Shown: piece by piece, positions 22,041-31,742 of the stretch
Layout of the letters: the number at the start of each line of letters is the position of its first letter
Position numbering within the stretch: position 1 is the stretch's first letter
Source: Bacillota bacterium
GTDB lineage: Bacteria > Bacillota > Limnochordia > DTU087
Assembly: GCA_012510855.1 (NCBI GenBank)
Contig: JAAZHE010000044.1
Coordinates: 1 to 40,221 of the forward strand
DNA: 40,221 bases
Reading direction: 5' to 3'
Position numbers and translations under genes: made by a program
The notes under the pieces: model-generated
What the model was told of the DNA's origin: nothing
What the model saw: the letters and a program-made list of their open reading frames with translations, nothing else
Databases searched by the model: none

Positions 22041-22067
22041 ATCCCCGGCGGAGTTCCCGCGGGGGAT
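22041..22067 (+). terminator. Hairpin downstream of the MCP gene
   Basis: ATCCCCGGCGG-AGTTC-CCGCGGGGGAT (one mismatch), then TCTC; weak U-tract. Confidence 0.5.
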
Positions 22068-22090
22068 TCTCAATTGAAAGGAGCCTGTAA

Positions 22091-22463
22091 TGATCTTCGC
22101 TCCGACCAACGTGACTCCCTACAGATCCCACAGCAGCCTTCCGGCCACTACAGAACCTTACGGAAACCACGCTGATCTTTGCCCGACCTCCACGCATCGC
22201 TGTCGAAACCTATTGTGACCTCTCGACCACAATAGATCCCTAAGCGACCCATGGAGATCTTGGTCCGGCTAGTGCGGATTCCTTGAGCGCCGGCAGCGAC
22301 TTCACCAGCCGCTGCTGACACCTACGAAACCCGCAGTAACCTTGGCGCCGACCAAGACTGATCCTCAGGCGAACCAGCCTTGATCTTTGCTCGACCCATA
22401 CAGATCCGCTCTAGAACCTGTATGGATCTTAACTCGACCATTACAGACCCCTTGTCGGCAACC
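22091..22463. repeat. Degenerate tandem array, ~21-22 bp period, core about NGATCYTNNNTCGACC plus 5-nt spacer
   Basis: More than a dozen successive units, e.g. TGATCTTCGCTCCGACC, AGAACCTTACGGAAACC, TGATCTTTGCCCGACC, TGACCTCTCGACC, AGATCCCTAAGCGACC, TGATCCTCAGGCGAACC, TGATCTTTGCTCGACC, AGATCCGCTCTAGAACC, GGATCTTAACTCGACC, mostly separated by 5 nt. No plausible ORF. Confidence 0.75.
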
Positions 22464-22586
22464 CCATCTTTGGGGTGCACCCTTATCATGCCCCCCGCTC
22501 AAGGGAATATACCCAACCGGTGAGAAACCTCGCTGCCAAATTGAACCAGTCCAGTCTCCTGTACTTCACCTTTCTCCATCGGCTCG

Positions 22587-22622
22587 TTTTTCTAAGACCC
22601 AACTTTTTTCTAAGGCCCAACT
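22587..22622. repeat. Two-copy 18-bp tandem direct repeat
   Basis: TTTTTCTAAGACCCAACT (22587-22604) then TTTTTCTAAGGCCCAACT (22605-22622), one mismatch. Confidence 0.85.
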
Positions 22623-22636
22623 ATGGGAGAGAAGAA

Positions 22637-22690
22637 AGCCGCTGCCAAAGCTTTGCATCCAAGTATCTGGACACAAGAGCTGCAGCGGCT
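22637..22690 (-). terminator. Extended stem-loop downstream of rex (probable 3' structure/terminator)
   Basis: Perfect 9-bp inverted repeat AGCCGCTGC (22637-22645) / GCAGCGGCT (22682-22690); on the minus strand followed by TTCTTCTC. Confidence 0.5.
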
Positions 22691-22727
22691 CGATGGAAAC
22701 TCGCAGCTTGTCGGACAGGGTGGTCTC

Positions 22728-23378
22728 TTATGGGTGTTGAGCGCCTATGTAGTACGCCAGACGTTGAAGCTCCAGACTCAAATCGGCATTGGCCACGTGT
22801 ACGTCCTTGGGAACATCCAGCTTCACTGGAGCAAAATTAAGTATGGCCTTAACACCGGCCTCTACCAAGACATCGGTGATCTCTTGGGCGACATCGGCCG
22901 GCACCGTAACAATGGCCAGTCTAATATCTTTCTCCGGCACAACCCTAAGGATTTCATCTACGGAATAAATAGGCATATCTTCTATATAGGTTCCGATCAG
23001 TTCTGGTTTGATATCAAATAAGGCGACCATCTTGATGGTAAAAAGAGGATCCACCTCAAAACGACGCCGGTTATATCGAGCAAGGGCGTGCCCTAAGCTT
23101 CCGACCCCCACCAGTGCCATGTGGAGAGGCTCATCGAGATTGAGGATCTTGCGGAGTTCATCTTGCAGGAACTCTACGTCGTAACCTACCCCTTGTTTGC
23201 CGAACTCGCCAAACCAGGCCAAGTCTTTCCTGACTAGAGCCGGCCTCACACCTGCCCTCTTCCCTAGTTCATGGGATGAAATGCAAGTCTCTTTGCCTTT
23301 TACCTCTTCTAATACCCTCAAGTATATGGGTAGACGCCGAATCACCGCATCGGAGATTCCCTTCCAGGCCAACTTCAT
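22728..23378 (-). CDS. rex: Redox-sensing transcriptional repressor Rex
   Basis: IRRLPIYLRVLEEVKGK, ISSHELGKRAGVRPALVRKDLAWFGEFGKQGVGYDVEFLQDELRKIL, ALVGVGSLGHALARY, GVKAILNFAPVKLDVPKDV. Confidence 0.96.
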   Translation of the reverse strand: MKLAWKGISDAVIRRLPIYLRVLEEVKGKETCISSHELGKRAGVRPALVRKDLAWFGEFGKQGVGYDVEFLQDELRKILNLDEPLHMALVGVGSLGHALARYNRRRFEVDPLFTIKMVALFDIKPELIGTYIEDMPIYSVDEILRVVPEKDIRLAIVTVPADVAQEITDVLVEAGVKAILNFAPVKLDVPKDVHVANADLSLELQRLAYYIGAQHP

Positions 23379-23486
23379 TCCCCCTCCAAAAGAGGTGTTC
23401 GTTCCTAGATTTTTACCCGCAGCTGCAGATCCCTAAACACCTGTGTCATGCTAGAGGCTCCCGCCCATGCCCAAGACTAGCCAAGA

Positions 23487-24875
23487 CTAATATGCTAACT
23501 TCTCTTCGATGTAATTCGCAACTTGCTCTATAGGTATTCTCACTTGCTCCATCGAATCACGATCCCGGATAGTCACCGCGTGATCCTCCAGTGAGTCGAA
23601 ATCAAAGGTGATGCAGAACGGAGTCCCGATTTCGTCCTGCCTGCGGTAGCGCCTGCCGATGCTGCCGGAATCATCATAATCAACGGGGAAGCGCTTTCGC
23701 AGCGCATCATAGATCTTCTCAGCTTCCGCAGAGAGATTCTTCGATAGCGGGAGAACCGCAGCCTTGTAAGGAGCCAGGAATGGATGGAACCTCAATACTT
23801 TTCTGGTCTCTTTCTCCAGCTGCTCTTCTTCATAGGCATCTGCTAAGAAGGCCAAGAACAGGCGGTCTACCCCCACCGACGGCTCAACGCAATAAGGTAC
23901 ATACCTTTCGTTGGTGAAGGGATCCAAATAGCTCATATCCTCCTTGGATGCTTCAGCATGCTGCTTAAGGTCAAAATCAGTGCGGTTGGCTATCCCCCAT
24001 AATTCTCCCCAACCAAAGGGGAAGAGATACTCGATGTCAGTGGTAGCCTTACTGTAATGGGACAACTCCTCGGGAGAATGCTCTCGGGTTCGGACATTCT
24101 CTGGCTTCAGGCCCAACTCCAGCAGCCACTGCTTGCAAAAATCTATCCAGTATTCATACCATTCCATGTCTGTGCCGGGGGCGCAGAAGAACTCCAGCTC
24201 CATCTGCTCAAATTCCCGGGTCCGGAAAATGAAGTTGCCGGGGGTGATTTCATTTCTAAAGGACTTCCCGATCTGACCGATGCCAAATGGGATCTTCTTG
24301 CGGGAGGTCCGCATTACATTCTTGAAATTGACGAAAATGCCCTGGGCTGTTTCAGGCCTAAGGTAGACTTCAGATTTTGCATCTTCCGTTACGCCCTGAA
24401 AGGTCTTGAACATCAGGTTAAACTGCCGCACATCGGTAAAGTCATGGGCTCCACAGCGCGGACAAGCCACTTTGTGGGTCTTTATGTACTCCGCCATCTC
24501 CTCATCTGACCAGCCATCAATGGCAGGTACCGCTTGGCCGCTCTTGACGAGGCTTTCCTCGATGAGCTGATCTGCCCGGAATCTAGCCTTGCATTGGCGG
24601 CAGTCAATCAGCGGATCGCTAAATCCCGCTAGATGCCCTGAAGCTTCCCACGTCTTGGGATTCATCAGAATGGCCGAATCCAGTCCTACATTGTACGGTG
24701 ACTCCTGGATGAACTTCTTCCACCAGGCTCTCTTGATATTATTCTTGAGTTCCACTCCCAGAGGGCCATAATCCCAGGTGTTGGCCAATCCCCCGTATAT
24801 CTCAGAACCGGGGAAAACGAAACCACGGGACTTGGAGAGTGAAACTAATTGGTCCATGGTTTTCTCCGTCATCAT
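23487..24875 (-). CDS. glyS: Glycyl-tRNA synthetase (dimeric type)
   Basis: [85 protein letters not shown]. Confidence 0.97.
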   Translation of the reverse strand: MMTEKTMDQLVSLSKSRGFVFPGSEIYGGLANTWDYGPLGVELKNNIKRAWWKKFIQESPYNVGLDSAILMNPKTWEASGHLAGFSDPLIDCRQCKARFRADQLIEESLVKSGQAVPAIDGWSDEEMAEYIKTHKVACPRCGAHDFTDVRQFNLMFKTFQGVTEDAKSEVYLRPETAQGIFVNFKNVMRTSRKKIPFGIGQIGKSFRNEITPGNFIFRTREFEQMELEFFCAPGTDMEWYEYWIDFCKQWLLELGLKPENVRTREHSPEELSHYSKATTDIEYLFPFGWGELWGIANRTDFDLKQHAEASKEDMSYLDPFTNERYVPYCVEPSVGVDRLFLAFLADAYEEEQLEKETRKVLRFHPFLAPYKAAVLPLSKNLSAEAEKIYDALRKRFPVDYDDSGSIGRRYRRQDEIGTPFCITFDFDSLEDHAVTIRDRDSMEQVRIPIEQVANYIEEKLAY

Positions 24876-24922
24876 CTGTACTCCTTCTCAGTTTATAGCA
24901 CTTGATCCAATGGTCTCGCCCT

Positions 24923-24952
24923 ATTATACCCATACAGAGCCCATCTCTGCAA
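24923..24952 (-). promoter_or_regulatory. Predicted sigma-A promoter of glyS
   Basis: Minus strand TTGCAG - 18 nt - TATAAT, upstream of glyS start. Confidence 0.6.
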
Positions 24953-25092
24953 TTGCCTGGCCATTCTTTGTCAAGGTTTTCGACTACACGGCTAAAGGAA
25001 TCTCCCCCCGCAGTGACGAACCTTTGTTAGGTAGTTACCGACATGCCATAGAGAAGTACGCGGCGAAGTCGGCAAGCGAAGGAGGTTAGAAC

Positions 25093-26502
25093 ATGTCTCA
25101 TGTCACATTGGGGCTGATTGTGGGCAACCGCAATTTCTTCCCAGACAGCCTCTGTGAGAACGGAAGAACAGCTGTCATCAAGGTAATGGAGCAGCTGGGC
25201 TTCAAGGTTGTTGCTCTTTCCCCAGAAGACACAAACCTCGGAACCGTAGAAACCTGGGAGGATTCCCAGAAATGTGCGGCTCTCTTCAAAGAACACCGAG
25301 ATGAGATCGACGGCATTTTGGTCACACTGCCCAACTTTGGTGACGAACGGGGTGTAGCCAATGCTATACGGCTATCGGGACTAAGGGTCCCCGTATTGGT
25401 CCACGCCTTTGCAGATGATGCATCCAAGATGGATCTTGCCCACCGACGGGATAGTTTTTGCGGCAAGGTTTCAGTATGCAATAACCTGCGCCAATACGGC
25501 ATCCCCTTCTCACTGACTACCAAGCACACTGTCGCTCCCGAAGACCCAGCTTTTGCTGAAGATCTCAAGTGGTTTGCCGCAGTCTGCCGGATAGTCAAGA
25601 CCTTGAGAGGTGCCCGGGTTGGCGCTATCGGCACCCGTCCGGCCAATTTCAACACCGTTCGCTACAGCGAAAAGCTCCTGGAGGCAAGCGGCATCTCCGT
25701 GGAGCCCATAGACTTGTCGGAAGTCTTTGGCAGAATTGACCGGTTAAGTGACAGCGATGAGGCTGTCCAAGCCCGTCTCAAGGATATCACCGGCTATGTC
25801 GACACGGCGGGCGTGCCCGACGTTGCGCTGCTCAAGATGGCGAAACTGGCTGTAGTCATCGACAGGTGGATGAAGGACCATGACCTCATCGGCACCACCA
25901 TCCAGTGCTGGACATCCATCGAAGAATTCTTTGGGATCGCTCCCTGTGCCGTCATGAGCATGATGAGCAACTCACTGTTACCAAGTGCCTGTGAAGTAGA
26001 CGTTATGGGCCTCTTGAGCATGCTGGCTCTCCAAGCGGCTTCTGAAAGGCCTAGTGCCATCATCGATTGGAACAACAACTACGGCGATGATCCCAATAAG
26101 TTGGTGGCTTTCCACTGCAGCAACTTCCCCAAGGATATGCTGGAGAGTGCCAAGATGGCTTATCAGGACATTGTCGGCGGTACTGTCGGCAATGAGAATG
26201 CCTACGGTACAGTGCAAGGAAGAATCAAGCCTGGGCCCTTTACCTTTGCTAGACTCAGCACCGACGACCTGACTGGCACGATCAGGGCCTATGTAGGCGA
26301 AGGGACCTTCACCGACGACCAGCTGACCACCTTCGGCGGATATGGAGTTGCAGAGATTCCTGGACTGCAGTGCCTCATGAAGCACATCTGTAACAACGGC
26401 TTCGAGCACCATGTGGCCATTACTCAGTCCCAGGTTGCCTGTGCCTTATACGAAGCCTTCACCAAGTATCTGGGCTGGGACGTTTATTACCATAAGGGCT
26501 AA
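25093..26502 (+). CDS. L-fucose/L-arabinose isomerase-like family protein
   Basis: 469 aa; VGNRNFFPDSLCENGR, CWTSIEEFFGIAPCAVMSMMSN, CEVDVMGLLSMLALQAASERPSAIIDWNNNYGDDPNKLVAFHCSNFP; SD GAAGGAGG upstream. Confidence 0.8.
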   Translation: MSHVTLGLIVGNRNFFPDSLCENGRTAVIKVMEQLGFKVVALSPEDTNLGTVETWEDSQKCAALFKEHRDEIDGILVTLPNFGDERGVANAIRLSGLRVPVLVHAFADDASKMDLAHRRDSFCGKVSVCNNLRQYGIPFSLTTKHTVAPEDPAFAEDLKWFAAVCRIVKTLRGARVGAIGTRPANFNTVRYSEKLLEASGISVEPIDLSEVFGRIDRLSDSDEAVQARLKDITGYVDTAGVPDVALLKMAKLAVVIDRWMKDHDLIGTTIQCWTSIEEFFGIAPCAVMSMMSNSLLPSACEVDVMGLLSMLALQAASERPSAIIDWNNNYGDDPNKLVAFHCSNFPKDMLESAKMAYQDIVGGTVGNENAYGTVQGRIKPGPFTFARLSTDDLTGTIRAYVGEGTFTDDQLTTFGGYGVAEIPGLQCLMKHICNNGFEHHVAITQSQVACALYEAFTKYLGWDVYYHKG

Positions 26503-26539
26503 TCCCAAAGCATAAGCATGGGTAATTTAGCCATCAATT

Positions 26540-26573
26540 GAGCCAAGGGCAAATCCCTTGGCTCAGATTGTTT
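26540..26573 (+). terminator. Intrinsic terminator of the isomerase-like gene
   Basis: GAGCCAAGGG-CAAAT-CCCTTGGCTC (perfect 10-bp stem) followed by AGATTGTTT. Confidence 0.75.
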
Positions 26574-26661
26574 AAGAAGGGACCTTTTCCCAGACAGACA
26601 AGCATCCTAGTGTTTGGATTTAGAAGACCAACTGACAGCTTGAGTGTTCTTGTCCTCGAAA

Positions 26662-27156
26662 TCAGTAGTGATATGATTCTCCCCTGATGATGGTAAACCA
26701 CCGATAGAGCTGCTCTAGGAGGATCAAGCGCATCAGCTGATGGGGGAAGGTTAGCGGAGAAAAGGAAAGACGCATATGGGCTGCATCAAGCAGGGAAGTA
26801 TGGAGTCCCAATGCACCGCCGATGAGAAAAGCAATATGGCTCCAGCCCTCTATCCCAAGCCGTTCAACCATTGCCGCCATCTCCTCGGAGGACCTCATTT
26901 GACCCTGCATATCTAAAGCAATGACAAAGCTTCTTTCAGGGATTGCCTTGAAAACCCGCTGGGCTTCCTTGGCCTTTACCATCTCCTGCACAGTTTGGGA
27001 ATACCCGTCCCGAAAAGGTTCATCTTTCACTTCCACTATGTGAAGCTGGCAATAGGACTGCAGCCGCTTGCTGTATTCCGCTATCCCATTGACCAAGTAA
27101 CGTTCCTTTAATTTCCCAACTGCAACTATGGTAACCCGCACTGTACCAGCAAGCAC
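26662..27156 (-). CDS. rlmH: 23S rRNA (pseudouridine1915-N3)-methyltransferase
   Basis: VTIVAVGKLKERYLVNGIAEYSKRL, FVIALDMQGQMRSSEEMA, IAFLIGGALGLHTSLLDAAHMRLSFSPLTFPHQLMRLILLEQLYRWFTIIRGESYHY. Confidence 0.97.
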   Translation of the reverse strand: MLAGTVRVTIVAVGKLKERYLVNGIAEYSKRLQSYCQLHIVEVKDEPFRDGYSQTVQEMVKAKEAQRVFKAIPERSFVIALDMQGQMRSSEEMAAMVERLGIEGWSHIAFLIGGALGLHTSLLDAAHMRLSFSPLTFPHQLMRLILLEQLYRWFTIIRGESYHY

Positions 27157-27194
27157 TCCTCTCTCAACCTGCCGAAGAAGGTGCTTTCAATGGC

Positions 27195-28325
27195 TTACAA
27201 GCGGGCGGTAGTCACATACCTGTCTTGTCCCCTGAAAAAGTCGATATTCAACTCCCCGCCATGACCGGCCTCTTTGACCTTGGCAACCAGTTCTTCCATA
27301 GAGCCGATCTTTTCACCGCCAGCAGCGATAATCACATCTCCTGGCTGCAGTCCGGCAGCCGCGGCTGGCTCATTGGGAACTACCTCGACTATGAAAACAC
27401 CACTTCTCACCGGCAGCTTATTCCCTGTTTCCCGTTCATAGCGGGAAACGAAAACCTCATCTATTGTACCGCCGAGAATACCTAACCTGAGGATTTTGCC
27501 GTGGGCGATGAGTTCCTCAGCTATCTCCCGGGCAGTGTTGATGGGGATGGCAAAACCAATACCCTGAGCGTTCTGGATAATTGCGGTGTTGATGCCGACA
27601 ACTTCTCCCTGGAGATTGAGCAGGGGACCGCCGCTGTTACCTGGGTTGATGGATGCATCGGTTTGGATAACTCCCTCGATCTGCAGGTTGTACTTGGGAT
27701 CGAGAAGGAGACCTCGGCCCAAGGCACTGACCAGCCCAATGGTCACCGAGTTTTCGAATCCGTAAGGGTTACCGATGGCTATGACAAACTGTCCGACCCG
27801 GAGCCTATCGGAATCACCCAAGGGCGCTGTCGGCAAATTCCTGGCGGAGATCCTGACTACCGCCAGATCGGTAAAGGGATCTGTTCCCACCACCCTGCCC
27901 CTGTAGGGGTCCCTTCGCTCCGGCAGATATACCATGATCTCGGAAGCCCCGGAGATTACGTGATTGTTGGTGATTATGTGCCCATCCTCATCGATGATAA
28001 CCCCCGAACCGATACCTTCCCTTTCCTGGGTAATCTGCCCGACGAAGAAATCATTGACTACAGCCTTTTCTACTGTCTCTATCCGAACCACCGCTGGCCC
28101 GATCTTTTCAACTACTTCTACAGCAGCGTTTTCTAGCCTGCGCAGGACATCGAGCCTATCTGCCATCTCAGCCCGCTCATCTGCTTTTATTTCCTCTGCG
28201 CTGGGAGGTGAAGACCGGGCACCCCAGCGCTGATCCACCCACCAACTCCCAAACAATGCCACCGCAGCACAGACGACTATAACCATCAAGAGCTCCCGGG
28301 GAAGCTGAAAGCGCTTTCCTGACAT
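27195..28325 (-). CDS. HtrA/DegP-like trypsin-like serine protease with PDZ domain
   Basis: N-terminal TM; GSGVIIDEDGHIITNNHVI, DPFTDLAVVRI, IQTDASINPGNSGGPLLNLQGEVVGINTAI, C-terminal PDZ. Confidence 0.95.
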   Translation of the reverse strand: MSGKRFQLPRELLMVIVVCAAVALFGSWWVDQRWGARSSPPSAEEIKADERAEMADRLDVLRRLENAAVEVVEKIGPAVVRIETVEKAVVNDFFVGQITQEREGIGSGVIIDEDGHIITNNHVISGASEIMVYLPERRDPYRGRVVGTDPFTDLAVVRISARNLPTAPLGDSDRLRVGQFVIAIGNPYGFENSVTIGLVSALGRGLLLDPKYNLQIEGVIQTDASINPGNSGGPLLNLQGEVVGINTAIIQNAQGIGFAIPINTAREIAEELIAHGKILRLGILGGTIDEVFVSRYERETGNKLPVRSGVFIVEVVPNEPAAAAGLQPGDVIIAAGGEKIGSMEELVAKVKEAGHGGELNIDFFRGQDRYVTTARL

Positions 28326-28408
28326 GGGCTGTCTCCTCCCTACCTGTTTATCCTAGTATGTGTGGGTAGGGCAAAAGACTATGCGGCGGGAAAACCCGTT
28401 GGATAGAA

Positions 28409-29842
28409 TTAATGCTGATGAACTATGTCGGCGGCAGCGTCTTGGAGTTCTTCTACTTTTTCTTCTGATTCGGCTTCGATATACACCCGCAGCAGCGGTT
28501 CGGTTCCCGAAGGCCGAATCAGGAACCAACTGCCATCATCAAAAACCAGTTTGACCCCATCGATATCAGTGATTTGGACCAGCTTCCGCCCCGCTATCTC
28601 TTCTGGCGGGGCTGCAACCAGCTTTTTCAGCAGGCTGACTTTCTTTTCGTCGGGATAACGGAGGTCAATGCGGCGGCTGAACACCGGTCCCACGTTGGCC
28701 ATGATGCGGTTCAGTATTGAACTGAGGTTTTCGCCCCACACGGCCCGCATTTCAGCAATCAGCAAGTTGGCCAGAATTCCATCTTTCTCCGGTATATGAC
28801 CTGCGATGCTGAGGCCCCCGCTTTCTTCTCCCCCGATAATCACAGGTCTCTTGCGCATATGCTCACATATATACTTGAATCCCACCGGTGTCTCCAACAC
28901 GCTAAGACCATACTTGGCAGCTAACTTATCTACCAAATGGGTTGTGGCCACCGTCCGCACTACGTCCCCTTTATATCCCCGGCGTTCCACCAAATGGACC
29001 AAGAGCAGGGCCACCACTTGATTGGGAGTAATGTACTGACCTGTGCCGTCAATAACCCCAAACCGGTCGGCATCTCCATCGGTGGCCAGCCCCAAATGGC
29101 TGCCGCTTTCCCTTACCCGTTCTACCAGGGGAGCCAATTGAGCGGCAGTGGGTTCAGGCAGTCCGCCGCCGAACAGCGGATCCCGATTTCCCCGAATCAT
29201 CTCCACCTGGCAGCCGTTGGCCATTAACACGTCAGCCAGATAATGGCGGCCCGACCCATGCATGGGGTCACAGACCATCTTTAAACCGCTTTCCGCGATT
29301 CTGGGGAAATCAATTAGGCTGTTAAGGTGCTCAAAGTACTCTTCACGGGGATCGATAATCTCCAGGCGGCCTTTCTGGCGGGCAGCTGGCAAATCTACCG
29401 CTTCTGCTCCCTCCGCCACCGGCAGACCGACTTCGCTTTCTATGGCTTTAGTTATCTCCGTTGTGGCCGGCCCACCGTACTCGGGTATGTACTTGATTCC
29501 GTTGTATTCAGGGGGGTTGTGGCTAGCAGTAAAGACTACAGCACCGGCCGTTTGATGCTGAGTGACTGCATAGGCTATAACCGGGGTAGGCGCATCATTG
29601 GGAAGCATGTACACCTTGATTCCGTTGGCAATTAATACCTTGGCCGCTTCTTGGGCAAAGCGTTCCCCCAGGAACCTTGCATCGTGACCGACAATAACAC
29701 CCTTATCGGATTTGTTGTTGGCCAAAAGGTAAGCGGCTATGGCCTGAACAACTAAACGCACATTCTCGAAGGTGAAGGTATCACACATAATGGCCCGCCA
29801 GCCGTCGGTGCCAAATTTGATCTGACTAATTCTGCTTGCCAT
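28409..29842 (-). CDS. Phosphoglucomutase/phosphomannomutase family protein
   Basis: IKFGTDGWRAIM, VVFTASHNPPEYNGIKYIPEYGGPAT, CDPMHGSGR, ATDGDADRFGVIDGTG, IGGEESGGLSI, RPSGTEPLLRVYIEAES. Confidence 0.95.
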   Translation of the reverse strand: MASRISQIKFGTDGWRAIMCDTFTFENVRLVVQAIAAYLLANNKSDKGVIVGHDARFLGERFAQEAAKVLIANGIKVYMLPNDAPTPVIAYAVTQHQTAGAVVFTASHNPPEYNGIKYIPEYGGPATTEITKAIESEVGLPVAEGAEAVDLPAARQKGRLEIIDPREEYFEHLNSLIDFPRIAESGLKMVCDPMHGSGRHYLADVLMANGCQVEMIRGNRDPLFGGGLPEPTAAQLAPLVERVRESGSHLGLATDGDADRFGVIDGTGQYITPNQVVALLLVHLVERRGYKGDVVRTVATTHLVDKLAAKYGLSVLETPVGFKYICEHMRKRPVIIGGEESGGLSIAGHIPEKDGILANLLIAEMRAVWGENLSSILNRIMANVGPVFSRRIDLRYPDEKKVSLLKKLVAAPPEEIAGRKLVQITDIDGVKLVFDDGSWFLIRPSGTEPLLRVYIEAESEEKVEELQDAAADIVHQH

Positions 29843-30058
29843 AAAGTCTTAAACCGCCCCAAAGCCTCCGTAGTAATTAGGGCGGCTCCCTCCTCTCTTA
29901 AACTGTATACACTGCGGGTCCATGTCCTGCAGCTACAACCGCTAACTACAAACCGCTATAGATAGAAATTCGCATCGGCAATCGGTTTACCTGTAGACTA
30001 ACCCTTTTTCTCTGTCATGACCCGGGCGTAATCCGTTGCTTGATGCCCTAGTTAGTCA

Positions 30059-31108
30059 TTAGCGGCTTTGCTTTTGCCGCCTCAGCAGGTAAATAAAAAA
30101 CGGTGCTCCGGCTATGGCAGTAATGACTCCCACCGGCAGTTCTGCAGGAGCGAGGATTGTTCGGGCCACTGTATCGGCAATAACGAGGAAAATAGCACCA
30201 ACTAGACCCGCTGCCGGCAGAAGGATGCGGTGATCGGGCCCGGTAATTATTCTCACAGAATGGGGGATAATCAGACCTACAAAACCAATGACACCGCTAA
30301 CCGACACCGCTGCTGCCGCCATCAGAGAGCCTGCGATGAGAAGAATGGCTTTGACCCGTTCCACATTGACCCCGAGGTTCTGAGCCGTCTCCTCCCCAAC
30401 TAGCAGAATGTTCAGCTCCCGGGAGTAGAAGAGCACTACCAGACCGCCCACGGCTAAGTAGGGTAGGCTGGCTTTAACATGGTTCCAACTTCTACCCGAG
30501 AGGCTGCCCATCATCCAGTAGACTATTTCCGGCATCGACTGGTTGGCTACCACCATCAAGAAAGAGACCACAGCTGAGAAAAAAGAACTGACAGCTACTC
30601 CAGCTAAGAGGAGTGTCCCGATGGGCACCCGTCCGCCTACCCGCGCTATATTATACACCAAAAAAATAGTAAGTACCGCCCCTAGAAAGGCCAGCAAAGT
30701 CACAATGGAGAGCCCAAAATCGAAGTACTTAGTCCTAAGCAGTATTCCAATAGTGGCACCCACAGACGCTCCCGCCGATACCCCGATAATATACGGGTCA
30801 GCCATTGAATTCTGCAGCAGTCCTTGGTACGTGGCACCAGCCATTGCTAAGCCGCCGCCAACCATCACCGCCAAGACGATCCGGGGAAGCCGCACCTGAA
30901 AAACGATCATTTTGTGGGATAAAGGCCAATTACCTAGTTTACTATCTACGCCCAAGAGGTGATGCACGATCATCTTGGCCACATCGACGGCGGCGATATT
31001 GGCAGGACCCACCGCAGCCGAAATGATGGCCGCCAAGATCAATAAGAGACTCAGCACCAATATAGTGAGCGCCCACTTCTTCCCGCGACTACTTAATCCA
31101 TTTCTCAA
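30059..31108 (-). CDS. btuC: FecCD/BtuC-type ABC transporter permease (probably cobalamin)
   Basis: FQVRLPRIVLAVMVGGGLAMAGATYQGLLQNSMADPYIIGVSAGASVGA, MMGSLSGRSWNHV, VSGVIGFVGLIIPHSVRIITGPDHR. Downstream of a cobalamin riboswitch in the same operon. Confidence 0.88.
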   Translation of the reverse strand: MRNGLSSRGKKWALTILVLSLLLILAAIISAAVGPANIAAVDVAKMIVHHLLGVDSKLGNWPLSHKMIVFQVRLPRIVLAVMVGGGLAMAGATYQGLLQNSMADPYIIGVSAGASVGATIGILLRTKYFDFGLSIVTLLAFLGAVLTIFLVYNIARVGGRVPIGTLLLAGVAVSSFFSAVVSFLMVVANQSMPEIVYWMMGSLSGRSWNHVKASLPYLAVGGLVVLFYSRELNILLVGEETAQNLGVNVERVKAILLIAGSLMAAAAVSVSGVIGFVGLIIPHSVRIITGPDHRILLPAAGLVGAIFLVIADTVARTILAPAELPVGVITAIAGAPFFIYLLRRQKQSR

Positions 31109-31644
31109 TACTCGATCCCCTTTCGTACCTTTAAACCTCGGTCGTAAGGGTGTCTAACACAGCGCATTTCTGTCACAAGGTCCGCTGCGGCTATAAGCTC
31201 TGCCTGCATGTCCCGCCCTGTAAGAATCATCTCCACATGTTTGGGCCGCTTGCTAATCAGCCCCAGGACCTGCTCAATGGTGATCAAACCGACTTTGACT
31301 GCATGGCTGATTTCATCGAGGATTACCAGGTCATAGCCTCCCCTTTGCACCACCTGGGAAATCTCGGACCATCCTGCCTGCGCCAAAGCCAGTTCCTCCT
31401 CCGTGGGCTCCCTATTGATAATAAACTCCCCGGTACCCAGCTGACTAATGGTTAAGTAAGAACATAACCGCTGGGCCGCCAAATGCTCTCCAGACTCCTG
31501 CCCCTTAATGAACTGGGCCATATAGACCCGAAGGCCTCGGCCGACGGCCCGCAGGGCTTGTCCTAAAGCCGCCGTCGTCTTTCCCTTGCCGTCCCCAGTA
31601 TAGACCTGCACGAGACCAAAATCCAAACGATAGTCTGCTACCAT
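31105..31644 (-). CDS. cobO: Cob(I)yrinic acid a,c-diamide adenosyltransferase (CobO/BtuR type)
   Basis: LVQVYTGDGKGKTTAALGQALRAVGRGLRVYMAQFIKG, YDLVILDEISHAVKVGL, LTGRDMQAELIAAADLVTEMRCVRHPYDRGLKVRKGIEY. Confidence 0.95.
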   Translation of the reverse strand: MVADYRLDFGLVQVYTGDGKGKTTAALGQALRAVGRGLRVYMAQFIKGQESGEHLAAQRLCSYLTISQLGTGEFIINREPTEEELALAQAGWSEISQVVQRGGYDLVILDEISHAVKVGLITIEQVLGLISKRPKHVEMILTGRDMQAELIAAADLVTEMRCVRHPYDRGLKVRKGIEY

Positions 31645-31742
31645 GGAAATCTCCTCCTAAGAACTACCGGGCACCCCCGAAAGCCATCTACCGGAAGACA
31701 TCATTCGAGGAAGCTCTCATCTCCTGGAAACATGACACTGGC

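Noticed and set aside
22208-22234. Rex operator (TTGTG...CACAA) inside the array
   Set aside because: The half-sites are separated by 10 nt rather than the 8 nt of the recalled Rex consensus, and the site is downstream of both flanking convergent genes. It is explained by spacer pairing in the array.
22091-22463. CRISPR array interpretation of the tandem units
   Set aside because: Spacers are only about 5 nt, the core is degenerate, and no cas genes are nearby.
24876-25092. T-box leader upstream of glyS
   Set aside because: No AGGGTGGNACCGCG-type T-box sequence is visible on the minus strand; an ordinary promoter is present instead.
27501-28136. 211-aa plus-strand ORF antisense to the HtrA-like gene
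   Set aside because: Shadow of a well-supported protease gene in a high-GC region; no domain recognised.
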